Shown piece by piece: positions 9,017 to 17,707 of a stretch of 64,000 bases of DNA. Position 1 is the first letter of the stretch. Each line of letters opens with the position of its first letter. Source of the stretch: Roseiarcus sp963787135 (GTDB taxonomy: Bacteria > Pseudomonadota > Alphaproteobacteria > Rhizobiales > Beijerinckiaceae); contig CAWBBW010000019.1 of assembly GCA_963787135.1 (NCBI GenBank), positions 41,508 through 105,507 of the forward strand, written 5' to 3'. The position numbers were made by a program, and so were the translations under genes. The notes under the pieces were generated by a model. It saw only the letters and a list, made by a program, of their open reading frames with translations, did no database searches and was not told the DNA's origin.

Positions 9017-9472
9017 ATGACCGCCGACCGGAAATCCTCGCCGATCCACGCCGCCGCGCCTGCCCGAAGTCGCCCGGCGTGGCAAATGGCCTCATTCGCC
9101 GCCGTCGGCGTCGTCGGCTACGTCGTGGACTCTGCGATCACCTACGCCTGCGCAAAATATCTCGGCCTGTCGCCGGAACTCGCGCGCCCACCCGGCTTCA
9201 TCGTCGCCACCATCGTCAATTTTCTGCTCAACCGTGCGATCACCTTCCGCGATGCAGGCGCGCCGCTGCTGCGCGCCTTCCTCCGCTATTGGCTCGTCGC
9301 TTCGGCGGGGCTTGCGGTCAATTTTGCGGTCTATTCGGCCTGCGTATTTATCGCACCGAGCTTCGGCGTCGCGGTGACGCCGGCGATCCTGCCGCTCTTC
9401 GTCGCCGCCGGGGCCGCGGTCGCGACGATCATGACCTTTGCCGGCTTCCGGTTCTTCGTGTTTCGCCCCTGA
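9017..9472 (+). CDS. GtrA family membrane protein
   Basis: A 151-residue protein with four membrane helices in the GtrA/DPMS-type pattern: FAAVGVVGYVVDSAITYAC, PGFIVATIVNFLLNRAITF, YWLVASAGLAVNFAVYSAC, and a C-terminal ATIMTFAGFRFFVF. GtrA proteins act in transfer of lipid-linked sugars across or at the inner membrane, often beside a glycosyltransferase; none is seen here. The start is 6 bp after the TauE/SafE stop with a weak AGG site, which suggests translational coupling. Confidence 0.85.
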   Translation: MTADRKSSPIHAAAPARSRPAWQMASFAAVGVVGYVVDSAITYACAKYLGLSPELARPPGFIVATIVNFLLNRAITFRDAGAPLLRAFLRYWLVASAGLAVNFAVYSACVFIAPSFGVAVTPAILPLFVAAGAAVATIMTFAGFRFFVFRP

Positions 9473-9477
9473 AGGCA

Positions 9478-9528
9478 GGAAATTCCCTCCCCAAGGCCAA
9501 GACGCACGGTATGATGAGGGAGATTTCC
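9478..9528. repeat. Imperfect inverted repeat after the GtrA gene
   Basis: GGAAATTCCCTC (9478-9489) pairs with GAGGGAGATTTCC (9516-9528) with a single bulge and a 26-base loop. No T-tract follows. It may be a stem-loop that ends or stabilises the TauE-GtrA transcript. Confidence 0.35.
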
Positions 9529-9540
9529 CCGAGGAGCCCG

Positions 9541-9696
9541 ATGCCCCTATCGCCCTTTCACCGCAATCCTGATTGTAACCCCGCCAATTTCCTGCCGCAG
9601 ACGCCGCTTGTTTTGCTGGGGCGTGGCGGCGAGATTATCCGAGACCGGCTCGCGGTCGCGCAAGTCAGCCTTACCATTGCCGAAAAAGAGGCCTGA
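9541..9696 (+). CDS. Possible small protein (51 residues)
   Basis: An open frame of 51 residues starts at ATG 9541, with GAGGAG 4 bases upstream, and ends 5 bp before the GTG start of the CHAD gene. The C-terminal half (LVLLGRGGEIIRDRLAVAQV) looks helical. I recognise no family. The support is the ribosome site and its fit between two same-strand genes; it may equally be chance. Confidence 0.3.
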   Translation: MPLSPFHRNPDCNPANFLPQTPLVLLGRGGEIIRDRLAVAQVSLTIAEKEA

Positions 9697-9701
9697 TCGC
9701 C

Positions 9702-10598
9702 GTGGGCGCCCGCGCCTGGCCGCTTCATTGCCAAGCCTTGCTGGCGGCGTCCGTACGGACGGCGGCGCAGCAGTTCCCCGGACGGGGGCAGCAGGCTTCG
9801 GAGCGCATTCACGACGTGCGCAAGACCTTGAAAGAAGCGCGAGCGATCGCGCGCCTCCTCCTGCCATGCCTCGGGGAACCGGCGAGGGTGACGATCACGG
9901 CGCTCGCCGTGACTCGCCGTCGGGTCGGACGCGCGCGCGATCTCGACGTCATCGAGCAGCGCCTCCGGCGTCTCGATCCGCCGTCCGAGATCGCCAAGCC
10001 CCTGACCGCGGCTATCGCGCGCGATCGGGCGGCCGCGCTGAGCTCCCATGCACGTTTCGCCGCCAGCGCCTCCCGCGCGCAGCTCAATGCGATCGCCAAA
10101 CGCGTGGAAGCCTGGGACCTCGGCGATGTCGGCGCGAACGACATCGTCGAGGCGGCGGCGCGCACGTACTCTCAGGCGTGCCGGCGCGGGCGCCTTGCCT
10201 TCCGCGGCGAGGATCCGGCGGCGCTGCATGCGCTGCGCTCGCGCGTCGTCGACCTGCGCTATCAGCTCGCGGCGCTGTCTCCCGCCTGGCCTGAGTTGCT
10301 GAGCGCGCAGGCCGAGGGATTGAACGCGCTTCGCGACACTCTGGGAGCCTTCAATGACTTCACCGTGCTCGCCTCCTTCGCCGCCGAGCGTGGCGGCCTC
10401 GCCCCGGAGGCGCTCGATCATCTTAGGACGCAGCTTCAGGCAAAACAGAAGAAGCTGCGGCGGCGCGCCAGGGTCGAGTTCGACCGCCTCTTCGCCGAGA
10501 CGCCGGACGCGTTCGCCGACCGGCTCGCCGCCTACCTCAAGCGTCCCGTCGACAAGCCGTCGCTCGCGGCAAAGGCGCAATCGAAGGTAGGGAGTTGA
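9702..10598 (+). CDS. CHAD domain-containing protein
   Basis: A 298-residue, nearly all-helical, Arg/Ala-rich protein. It shows the CHAD pattern of conserved His and basic residues: RIHDVRKTLKEARAIARLL near the N-terminus and LHALRSRVVDLRYQL in the second half. CHAD domains bind inorganic polyphosphate and are found free or fused to CYTH triphosphatase domains; here no CYTH domain is present. The GTG start at 9702 has an AGAGG site upstream. It converges on the aldolase gene. Assignment rests on pattern recognition of the histidine/arginine helices. Confidence 0.8.
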   Translation: MGARAWPLHCQALLAASVRTAAQQFPGRGQQASERIHDVRKTLKEARAIARLLLPCLGEPARVTITALAVTRRRVGRARDLDVIEQRLRRLDPPSEIAKPLTAAIARDRAAALSSHARFAASASRAQLNAIAKRVEAWDLGDVGANDIVEAAARTYSQACRRGRLAFRGEDPAALHALRSRVVDLRYQLAALSPAWPELLSAQAEGLNALRDTLGAFNDFTVLASFAAERGGLAPEALDHLRTQLQAKQKKLRRRARVEFDRLFAETPDAFADRLAAYLKRPVDKPSLAAKAQSKVGS

Positions 10599-10700
10599 TT
10601 GCGCTCTGGAAGATGCTCGCCGCAATCGGCAGCAGGACGAGGATGCCGTTGAGACTCATACCCAAGCTCGGGAACGCACCCGCGGTTTCACCGATCTCTG

Positions 10701-11597
10701 TCAGACTTTCTCGGTCGAGGCTCGGTAGATCTCGTCGATCGACTCCCCCAAGGCCCTGTTGAACTCGGCGTCGCTCATCGAGCGCCTGAGGTCTTGCGCA
10801 AGGGCGCGCGAGAAACTCGCGATCATGCCGTGATTGGCGGCGAGGCGTTTGCACGCCTCGGCTCGCGTGTAGCCGCCGGAAAGCGCGACCACGCGGGCGA
10901 CCCGCTTGTCCTTGATAAGAGGCATATAGAAGTCCGGAACCTCAGGCAGCGTCAGCTTGAACATTACTTTCCGGCCGGCCGAAAGCGCGTCGAGCCCCTT
11001 GGTCAATTCGGCGAGAAGGATGGCTTCGGCGCCGGCCTTGTCCGGGCTCTTGATCGAGATCTCGGGCTCGAGGATAGGCATGAGGCCGTGTTTGGCGATC
11101 TGTTCGCCGATCTCGAACTGCTGTCTCGCGATGGCAGCGATGCCGTCCTTCGAGGCGAGGTTTATGACGGAGCGCATCTTGGTGCCGAAGACGTTGAGCT
11201 TCACCGCACGCGCGAGAAGCGGGTCGAGATCTGGCATCGGCTTCATGAGCTGCACGCCGTCTTTCTCCGCGGCAAGCCCCTTATCGACCTTGAGGAAGGG
11301 GACTATGCTCCGATCCTCCCACAGGAAGGTCGGAACCGGCTTTCCCTTCGCCTCGCCGTCCATCGTGAGTTCGAAAAGGATTGCGGCGATGACCTTTGCG
11401 CCGGTGAAAGCCGGCGCAGTCATGATGCGCACGCGCATTTCGTGTACGAGCCGGAACATCTCGGCGTCGCCGCTGTATTCGCTGTCCGGGATGCCATAGA
11501 GGCGCAAGGCGCCGGGAGTCGATCCGCCGCTCTGGTCGAGCGCGGCGATGAAGCCCGGCTTGCTCGACATTTGCGCCATCATCTTGTCGTTGGCCAT
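10701..11597 (-). CDS. fda: Class I fructose-bisphosphate aldolase
   Basis: This 298-residue enzyme cleaves fructose 1,6-bisphosphate through a Schiff base. It belongs to the short bacterial class I type known from Staphylococcus, with the N-terminal signature GFIAALDQSGGSTPGAL at about residues 15-31. The expected Schiff-base Lys is about residue 214 in VMFKLTLPEV. ARVVALSGGYTR near the C-terminus is the phosphate-binding Gly loop. I chose the ATG at 11597 because GCGAGG lies 9 bases upstream; an in-frame ATG three codons earlier would leave no spacing. The gene stands alone and converges on the CHAD gene. Confidence 0.92.
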   Translation of the reverse strand: MANDKMMAQMSSKPGFIAALDQSGGSTPGALRLYGIPDSEYSGDAEMFRLVHEMRVRIMTAPAFTGAKVIAAILFELTMDGEAKGKPVPTFLWEDRSIVPFLKVDKGLAAEKDGVQLMKPMPDLDPLLARAVKLNVFGTKMRSVINLASKDGIAAIARQQFEIGEQIAKHGLMPILEPEISIKSPDKAGAEAILLAELTKGLDALSAGRKVMFKLTLPEVPDFYMPLIKDKRVARVVALSGGYTRAEACKRLAANHGMIASFSRALAQDLRRSMSDAEFNRALGESIDEIYRASTEKV

Positions 11598-12144
11598 GAT
11601 CGTCATCCTCGCCTGGGATTTTCGTGCTCCCGCTTGCGCGGGTCGCGTCGATTTCTTGGTTCGGGCGCCGCCGGCGCCAAGCGCGCCAGGGTCGAGTGCT
11701 GTCGTCAACCCCATCCTGATCGACATTACACCGATGGCGGCCGGTTCCAAGCCGAGTCTGCTGCGGCATGATGTTCCAGGCAAGCCGTTGCTGCGCCCTC
11801 TCGGTAGGGACGTTTCCTGACGCCGCGGCCTCAGCGCTCTGGTGCGCTACCTGTTGGCCGACCGTCGCCGCGGCCTTCTCCGTCTCAGCGTCAGCGCGCT
11901 CTTTGCTCCGTTTGCGCTCGGTTGGCCCCGACAGATTTCCGCTCGGCAGCGAGCGAGGATCTTCTTGCGTAACCACCGTTGACAGCGGCCAAATTCTTGA
12001 GCACGATCAATGATCCCCAAGGGGAAGGCGAATCGCCTCGAAATCGCGGTTGGGGGTCGAAAACTGCCATGCCTGCCAAACGCTAGGACGCGTAACTTTT
12101 ATCATGCGGCTTCCCTACAGTGTCAGTTTTGAGGAAACACAAAG
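11598..12144. other. Intergenic region, no gene recognised
   Basis: A 547-bp gap upstream of both the aldolase (minus) and a PEP-CTERM gene (plus). Frames here have no coding character. A GC-rich hairpin (GGCGCC, GCC spacer, GGCGCC) is at 11664-11678. The last 25 bp contain GAGGAAAC as the ribosome site of the plus-strand gene. Promoters for both genes must lie here but I could not fix them. Confidence 0.5.
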
Positions 12145-12852
12145 ATGAGACACGCGATCTTCACAACAAGAGGGCTCCTTTTATCGACGTCGGCAGTTCT
12201 TGCTCTCCTAGGCGTGGCGCCGACGAGCGCATTCGCCACGATCACCACCAACTGGGTCGTCTACGGAGCCGATCGCGGTTCAGGCCTCATGACGCTCGGC
12301 CCCGCTGACAACGGCGGTTACGACATTCTGTCGATGACCGGCACGATTGACGGCAATCCGATAACGCTCCTCGGCGGGCAGCCGGGCTGGTTACCCGGCC
12401 TGCCCAACTCGAACACTCCGCCTGGAGTCACCGCCGCCCCGGCGTATTCCGTCGACGGCCTGACCTTCGACAACATCGTCTATCCCGCGAGCAATTCCCC
12501 GGACATCCCCTGTTTTGGACCGACCACGTCCTCATCCAACCAGTTCGCGGATGCCTATGGCATTCTGTTCAACTACAACGGGGGCGAGGGGGAGATTTGG
12601 GGCAACGGGACCGCGCCCCCCTATATTTTTGGCCCCCCGGGCGCCTATACGTTCGAGGTGGCGACCGGAATAAGTACGCCTGCCTCCGGCGATACGCCAC
12701 AAACGCCGATCATTTCGTACTACAACGGAGACGTCGGTTTTCAGGTCGGCGTTCCGGAACCCTCCACCTGGGCAATGATAATCGTCGGCTTCGCCGGCCT
12801 CGGCTTCGCGGGCTATCGCAGGCAAAGCAAAACCGCTTTGGTCGCCGGGTAA
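12145..12852 (+). CDS. PEP-CTERM sorting domain-containing protein
   Basis: A 235-residue secreted protein. Residues 1-31 are a signal peptide (hydrophobic LLLSTSAVLALLGVA, cleavage after SAFA). The mature part is Gly/Pro/Thr-rich, beta-like, and contains two Cys. The C-terminus has the full sorting signal VPEPSTWAMIIVGFAGLGFAGYRR: PEP motif, hydrophobic helix and basic end, the target of exosortase in the inner membrane. No exosortase gene is in the window. The start has GAGGAAAC upstream and a rho-independent terminator follows, so it is a single-gene unit. The passenger domain is not one I recognise. Confidence 0.85.
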   Translation: MRHAIFTTRGLLLSTSAVLALLGVAPTSAFATITTNWVVYGADRGSGLMTLGPADNGGYDILSMTGTIDGNPITLLGGQPGWLPGLPNSNTPPGVTAAPAYSVDGLTFDNIVYPASNSPDIPCFGPTTSSSNQFADAYGILFNYNGGEGEIWGNGTAPPYIFGPPGAYTFEVATGISTPASGDTPQTPIISYYNGDVGFQVGVPEPSTWAMIIVGFAGLGFAGYRRQSKTALVAG

Positions 12853-12875
12853 CCGCGATTGCAGCCATGAACCGG

Positions 12876-12903
12876 AAAAGCCGCCTCTTGGGGCGGCTTT
12901 TTT
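12876..12903 (+). terminator. Rho-independent terminator
   Basis: AAAAGCCGCC (12876-12885), a 6-base loop, then GGCGGCTTTTTT (12892-12903). The stem is followed by a T6 tract. It ends the PEP-CTERM gene; with the A-run on the other side it could also serve dmeF, which ends 11 bp away on the minus strand. Confidence 0.9.
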
Positions 12904-12913
12904 GTCGGGCGCG

Positions 12914-14152
12914 TCACGCCGCCCGCTTGACCTCGATCGTCAGATGCGAAAGCGAACGGAAGCGCGCAAGCCGCGCGCGATAGTCGGCCTCGCTTCGCGC
13001 GCTTGGCGTCACCACCGAGACGATCGCGCCGAGATGACCGGGCCCGAGCCGCCAAAGATGCAGATCGGCGAGGCGGTCGCCCTCGGATTCGATCGCCTGC
13101 CTCAGATTGTTCGCCATGCGGCGGTCTGGATTCATGTCGAGCAGGATCGCGCTCGTGTCGCGAATGAGGGAGATCGCCCAACTGGCGATGACCAACGCGC
13201 CTGCGATACCCGCCACGGGGTCCATCCACATCCAGCCGAAGGCCCGGGCCAGCACGAGGCCCATGATCACCATCACCGAAACCGCCGCATCGCCGATGAC
13301 GTGGAGGAACGCCGCGCGCAGATTGTTGTCGCGCGCGGCGGCGCCGTCGGCGTGTCCATGCTCCTCGAAGGCGACGGCACGGGTCTCGCCATGAACCTTC
13401 ACATTGGCGGCGAAGGCGTGCGGCTCGGGAATTTCGTCGACCGAATCGAGAAAGTCGCCGCGGTCGACGAAGGCAAAAAGTTGCCGCGCACCGTCCGGCC
13501 TCACGGTCTCGACCGACGCGTCTTGCGCGGAGAGCCGAGACCCTGTCTCGGCGTGCAGCCGGAAGCGGGGCGGAACGCCGTCCTCGAACACTTCGAGGAC
13601 GACTTCGCCGTTGCGCGTCGCGATGCGTTTGGATTCGTCGTGGTCATGCGTATCGTCATGGTCGTGACCATGGCCGTGCCGATGCCCGTGATCGCCGCCG
13701 CTCAGCAGCCAGACGCTGGCGACATTGACAGCAAGCCCGAGTACGGCGATCGGGATCGCCTCGGCGAAATGGATCTGCACAGGCGCGAACAGGCGGCTGA
13801 CCGCCTCGTAGCCGATCAGCAGCGCGATCATCGCCAGGATAAGCGCGCTCGAAAAGCCGGCGAGATCGCCGAATTTGCCGGTGCCGAAGGTGAAGCGCGG
13901 ATCGTTGGCGTAGCGACGCGCGAAGGTGTAAGCGACCGCGGCGAGCAAGAGCGCGCCGGCGTGCGTGCTCATATGCAATCCGTCGGCGATCAGCGCGATC
14001 GAGCCGAACAGCCACCCCCCGACGATCTCGGCCAGCATCATGGCCGAGCAGAGAATGATAACCGCCCAGGCCTTGCGCTCGCTCGCCTCGTGCCCTTCGC
14101 CGAGGAACACATGGCTATGAAAGGCGGAGCCGGCGTAGCTTTCTTCGTTCAT
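12914..14152 (-). CDS. dmeF: Cation diffusion facilitator DmeF (Co/Ni efflux)
   Basis: A 412-residue inner-membrane CDF transporter. The N-terminus has HSHVFLGEGHE, and LIADGLHMSTHAGALL contains the HxxxD-type metal site of the family. TFGTGKFGDLAGFSSALILAMIAL and a second metal helix LHVIGDAAVSVMVIMGLVLA follow. A cytoplasmic loop of about 100 residues begins with a His/Asp-rich stretch (HGHRHGHGHDHDDTHDHD). These features fit the DmeF subgroup that exports cobalt and nickel by proton exchange. The ATG at 14152 is favoured by GAGGC 6 bases upstream; an ATG four codons earlier has no site. No dmeR repressor gene is adjacent. Confidence 0.9.
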   Translation of the reverse strand: MNEESYAGSAFHSHVFLGEGHEASERKAWAVIILCSAMMLAEIVGGWLFGSIALIADGLHMSTHAGALLLAAVAYTFARRYANDPRFTFGTGKFGDLAGFSSALILAMIALLIGYEAVSRLFAPVQIHFAEAIPIAVLGLAVNVASVWLLSGGDHGHRHGHGHDHDDTHDHDESKRIATRNGEVVLEVFEDGVPPRFRLHAETGSRLSAQDASVETVRPDGARQLFAFVDRGDFLDSVDEIPEPHAFAANVKVHGETRAVAFEEHGHADGAAARDNNLRAAFLHVIGDAAVSVMVIMGLVLARAFGWMWMDPVAGIAGALVIASWAISLIRDTSAILLDMNPDRRMANNLRQAIESEGDRLADLHLWRLGPGHLGAIVSVVTPSARSEADYRARLARFRSLSHLTIEVKRAA

Positions 14153-14170
14153 CTCAAGCCTCATTTGAGA
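14152..14170 (-). promoter_or_regulatory. Inverted repeat over the dmeF ribosome site
   Basis: TCTCAA (14152-14157) and TTGAGA (14165-14170) are separated by 7 bases that contain the dmeF ribosome-binding GAGG on the minus strand. It could act as an operator or as a short stem that exposes or hides the site. The 6-bp arms are short, so chance is possible. Confidence 0.3.
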
Positions 14171-14312
14171 TAGGTCGGGACCCCATACTCCACAAAGGCG
14201 GCGATATCGACACGGCTCGGGTAGCGCTTGCACACTCGGCTGTCGCAGGCGAATATATTCTTGGGACCGCCGGGCGGCTAGAGCCGCGAACCGGCGACTT
14301 GGGAGGAAGATC

Positions 14313-14858
14313 ATGTCAAATCATGTGGCTTTGTCTCTGCTGGCTGTCGCGGGAGTCTTGAGCGTAAGCGCGGCGAACGCGATGACCCTGACCAGCCCTG
14401 ACATCAAGCCGGGCGGAAAGATCGCCGACGAGCAGGTGTTCAACGGCTGGGACTGCACCGGCAAGAACGTCTCGCCGGCGCTCGCCTGGTCAGGCGCGCC
14501 GAAAGGCACAAAGAGCTTCGCCGTCAGTGTCTACGACCCCGACGCGCCGACCGGCAGCGGCTTCTGGCACTGGTGGGTCGCCAACCTGCCCCCAGATGCG
14601 ACCGGATTGCCGAAAGGCGCGGGCGGCGGAACAGGGTTGCCGGAGGGCGCAGTACAACCGAACAACGATTTCAGCCTGACCGGGTACGGCGGCCCGTGCC
14701 CGCCCAAGGGCAAGCCCCATCATTACCACATCACGGTCTATGCTCTCGACCTCGACAAACTTCCTGTCGACGCCAAGGCCTCCCCTGCGGTGTTCGGTTT
14801 CTACGCGAACGCGCACACGCTGGCGAAAGCGACGCTGACCGGCCTTTACGGCCGCTGA
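14313..14858 (+). CDS. YbhB/YbcL family (PEBP-like) secreted protein
   Basis: A 181-residue protein with a signal peptide of about 23 residues (LSLLAVAGVLSVSAANA). The mature part has the phosphatidylethanolamine-binding protein ligand pocket: YDPDAPTGSGFWHWW and GYGGPCPPKGKPHHY. Bacterial YbhB/YbcL proteins are small periplasmic or cytoplasmic proteins of unclear role; the label Raf kinase inhibitor-like reflects fold only. The two Cys at about residues 50 and 129 could pair in the periplasm. It lies between two Co/Ni transport units but there is no evidence of a role in metals. Confidence 0.88.
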   Translation: MSNHVALSLLAVAGVLSVSAANAMTLTSPDIKPGGKIADEQVFNGWDCTGKNVSPALAWSGAPKGTKSFAVSVYDPDAPTGSGFWHWWVANLPPDATGLPKGAGGGTGLPEGAVQPNNDFSLTGYGGPCPPKGKPHHYHITVYALDLDKLPVDAKASPAVFGFYANAHTLAKATLTGLYGR

Positions 14859-14884
14859 GCCAAGGGACGCCGCTTTAGCGCAAC

Positions 14885-15946
14885 TTAGGCTCCGCCGCGC
14901 GCGCCGAACATGAGCGCCACCCCGAACGCCAGCACCGCGAGCGCGGCGGCGAATTCGAAGCTTCGCGCCACCAGCGCCGCGCGCGAATTCTCGCCGGCCG
15001 CCAGGCGCACCGCGGTCGACTTGGCGAAGACGGCGATCGAGGCGAGCGCGCCTGTGGTCACCGCCGTGCCGATCGCCATCGCGAACGTGGCCTCGACCCC
15101 GGCGGCAAACAGGCCCTGCGCCAGCGCGAACACGAGCACGAGGATCGCGCCTGAACAGGGCCGCAAGCCCGCGGCGATCACCGTTCCGGCGGCGTCGCGC
15201 CAGGAGAACGCGCCGTCGAGCAGGGTGGGATCGAGCGCATGGGGATGGTCGCATTCATCCGGCCGCCGCGTGGCGCCGCCCGGCCCCGCCGCCCGGAACT
15301 GAGCCATCGGCAGCGCCAGCGCGGGGGTGTTCCAGTCGACGCCGGCATAGGCCGGCGCAGACGCAAGCGCCTGGCCGTGTTCGAAATGGCGTTGCAACGC
15401 TGCGACGAGCGCCCCGCCCTTGCGCCAGACGAGCCAGAGGCCAATGGCGGCGACACCGGCGTAGCTCGCGAGTTGCAGCCAGTTGGCGGCGCGGTTCATC
15501 TCCGAAGCGGTGGCGTTAAGGACGAAACCCGCCGCGCCGACGAGGGCGATGGCGACCGACGCCTGCAACAGCGCCGCAAGCAGCGAGAGCAAGGCGCCGC
15601 GCTTCAGCGAGCGTTCGTTGGCGAGCATATAGGAGGCGATTACCGCCTTGCCGTGCCCCGGCCCCGCGGCGTGGAATACGCCGTAGGCGAGGCCAAGCGC
15701 GATCAGGCCCCAGACCGCGCTGGGATCGCCGTGAAGCGCGTGGATCTTGGCCGCCATCAGATGGGTGAGGCGAGATTGCTCGCCGAGAAGCCAGCCGGTG
15801 ATGCCCCCTTCAGCCCCACCGCCGCCCTCGCCGCCGCCGACGGCAAACGGCCGCGATGCGATTTGAGCGAGCGCCGCCGCCGCGGATGCGAACCAGACGA
15901 AGGAGGCGATCGCGCAACGAAGCGCTGTTGTCTTTGGCTTCGTCAT
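14885..15946 (-). CDS. NicO/RcnA-type nickel-cobalt transporter
   Basis: A 353-residue membrane protein. The first core motif GVFHAAGPGHGKAVIASYM and the second GLRPCSGAILVLVFALAQG are diagnostic for the NicO family, which moves Ni2+ or Co2+ across the inner membrane in either direction. Between them lies a less conserved loop. The ATG at 15946 overlaps the stop of the upstream DUF1007 gene by 4 bp (ATGA), so the pair is translationally coupled; a GTG two codons earlier is possible. In many alphaproteobacteria DUF1007 plus NicO form a metal import or export module. Confidence 0.87.
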   Translation of the reverse strand: MTKPKTTALRCAIASFVWFASAAAALAQIASRPFAVGGGEGGGGAEGGITGWLLGEQSRLTHLMAAKIHALHGDPSAVWGLIALGLAYGVFHAAGPGHGKAVIASYMLANERSLKRGALLSLLAALLQASVAIALVGAAGFVLNATASEMNRAANWLQLASYAGVAAIGLWLVWRKGGALVAALQRHFEHGQALASAPAYAGVDWNTPALALPMAQFRAAGPGGATRRPDECDHPHALDPTLLDGAFSWRDAAGTVIAAGLRPCSGAILVLVFALAQGLFAAGVEATFAMAIGTAVTTGALASIAVFAKSTAVRLAAGENSRAALVARSFEFAAALAVLAFGVALMFGARGGA

Positions 15947-16596
15947 GGACACGCGATAATGGCGCTGCTCGCCATCTTGAAGCCGAAATTTGTCCCCGGC
16001 GAGAGATTGGTGAAGAACGATTCGCTCAACTTTGATTTGTCTGCGTCCTCGAGGGGTTTTGGCTTGGCGACGGAGGCCGAACAGCCGGCGGGCGGAGAGA
16101 GAAGCTTCACAGGGTTTTTGTCGTCGAACTCGAAATCAATGAAAAATTCCGGATCGGCAACGCGCAGAGTGACGAATTTCGCCAGCGCCGCCGGCGTCTT
16201 GAGCGGCAGGGTCACGTGGAACTCGACTAAGTGGTCCGGCCGCTCTTCCATCCAGTAGTCCGTCACCGAGCCGAACTCAACCGGCTTGCCGCCGATTTTC
16301 AAGGTCGTGAAATATCCGATTTCGGCGAGACTGCCGGCATTTTCCTGGGCAAGCGGGGCGAATTGGTCGCGCTTGACGAGTTCGCCCTTTTTGGCGAGCC
16401 CCTGCGTTGCAAAAGACGAGTACATTTCGTCGAATACCCAGTCGTGAACGACGGCCGAGACTTTGCCATCCGGAGTGAAGGCGATCTGGCTCTTCACCGT
16501 AATCCACACATGAGGGTGGGCGCTTGCAGGCGACGCCGCTATGCCGAGCGCGAGTCCCAGCGCCATCACCCGCCATTTGCCTCGGCCACAGCCCAA
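15943..16596 (-). CDS. DUF1007 family periplasmic protein
   Basis: A 217-residue protein with a signal peptide of about 26 residues (ALGLALGIAASPASA). The mature N-terminus would begin directly with HPHVWI, which leaves two His near the free amino group, a plausible metal-binding hook. DUF1007 proteins typically accompany NicO transporters and probably deliver Ni or Co. The TTG start at 16596 is supported by a strong AAAGGAG nine bases upstream; the next in-frame ATG is ten codons later without a good site. The stop overlaps the NicO start. Confidence 0.85.
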   Translation of the reverse strand: MGCGRGKWRVMALGLALGIAASPASAHPHVWITVKSQIAFTPDGKVSAVVHDWVFDEMYSSFATQGLAKKGELVKRDQFAPLAQENAGSLAEIGYFTTLKIGGKPVEFGSVTDYWMEERPDHLVEFHVTLPLKTPAALAKFVTLRVADPEFFIDFEFDDKNPVKLLSPPAGCSASVAKPKPLEDADKSKLSESFFTNLSPGTNFGFKMASSAIIACP

Positions 16597-16747
16597 GAAT
16601 TGGTTCTCCTTTGCGGCCTGACCCTACCGCGCGCGCCTCTTGGGGGAAAAGTGCGGCGGCGCGATGGCGGCCAGGAAGCGCTCCAAATCGTGGCGAAGGC
16701 CGCGAATCGTAAAGCGATTCTTTAAACAAAACATGCAGATTGAAGCG

Positions 16748-17701
16748 ATGGCGCGTCGCGTATGGCCATCACTCCCGGCGTTGATCGCCGCCCTGTCGCT
16801 TTCCGGATGCGGCTTCTTCAGCCGCCCCGAGCGGCCGATCTGGCGCACCCAGGCGGAAAACGCCTGCTTCGCCAAGAAGCTGGTCACTCCTTCCGCCACT
16901 ATCGTCCCCTCCGCGGAAATCGACGGCCCCGGCATCTGCGGCATGACGCGTCCGCTCAAGGTCTCGGCGCTCGCCGACGGCAAGGTCGCGGTCGACAAAA
17001 CGCTCACCATCGACTGCCCGATGATCCCGGCGCTGGAAGCCTGGCTCAACGACATCGTACAGCCTGACGCTGAGGCCCGCTTCGGGCAGAAGGTCGCGAC
17101 CCTCAACGTCTTCGGCGCCTATAGCTGCCGCTCCGTCGACAATATCGCCGGCGCGCAGCTCTCCGAACATGCGTTCGGCAACGCGGTCGATGTCGCGGGC
17201 TTCACGCTGGCCGACGGGCGGACCTTGTCATTCGTGCGCGACTGGAAGAATGGCGACACGCAGGAAGCAGCCTTCCTGCACGAGGCCCACGCCGGCGCCT
17301 GCCAGTATTTCAGCACCGTCCTTGGGCCGGGCGCGGACGTTTTTCACTACAACCACATCCATCTTGACCTCGCCAACCACGGCGCGACCAACACCGGGCC
17401 GCGACGCATCTGCAAGCCGACCCCCGCGCCGAACCTTCTGTCGGCTCCCGTTGCTCCAGACGGCCTGCCGCCCGCGCCTGAGATGGAAGAGCCGCTCGAT
17501 ATCGCCCATCTCGGGAACGGCGGCGCGAACGCCGTTGCGCTCGCGCCCGCATCGTCGGCGGGTCCGAGCGACGGCCCCAGTGCAGCGCTGCCGCCCGCGG
17601 CGATCGGCGAAGCCGATCCCGCCCCGCCGGTCCTCCCCGCCGGCGCTGGACCGAGCATCGACGCGGAGCCAACGTCGTCGATCGGGGTGCACGACGATTA
17701 G
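16748..17701 (+). CDS. Extensin-like domain lipoprotein
   Basis: A 317-residue protein with a lipoprotein signal (PALIAALSLSGC, lipobox Cys near residue 17). The extensin-like C-terminal domain spans about residues 40-215: GICGMTRPLKV, NVFGAYSCRSVDN, LSEHAFGNAVDVAGF and FHYNHIHLDLA. The SEHAFGNAVDV and YNHIHLD parts resemble the His/Asp zinc site of D,D-carboxypeptidase-like folds, so a cell-wall role is plausible but unproven. After about 230 the sequence is Pro/Ala-rich and disordered. The ATG at 16748 is chosen because it places the signal peptide correctly; an ATG five codons earlier is possible, and no strong ribosome site decides. Confidence 0.85.
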   Translation: MARRVWPSLPALIAALSLSGCGFFSRPERPIWRTQAENACFAKKLVTPSATIVPSAEIDGPGICGMTRPLKVSALADGKVAVDKTLTIDCPMIPALEAWLNDIVQPDAEARFGQKVATLNVFGAYSCRSVDNIAGAQLSEHAFGNAVDVAGFTLADGRTLSFVRDWKNGDTQEAAFLHEAHAGACQYFSTVLGPGADVFHYNHIHLDLANHGATNTGPRRICKPTPAPNLLSAPVAPDGLPPAPEMEEPLDIAHLGNGGANAVALAPASSAGPSDGPSAALPPAAIGEADPAPPVLPAGAGPSIDAEPTSSIGVHDD

Positions 17702-17707
17702 CCAGCC

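Noticed and set aside
8245..9696. A 483-codon open frame over the TauE/SafE and GtrA genes
   Set aside because: It overlaps both in another frame. Only its last 51 codons, after the GtrA stop, might be real, and they are listed as a doubtful small gene.
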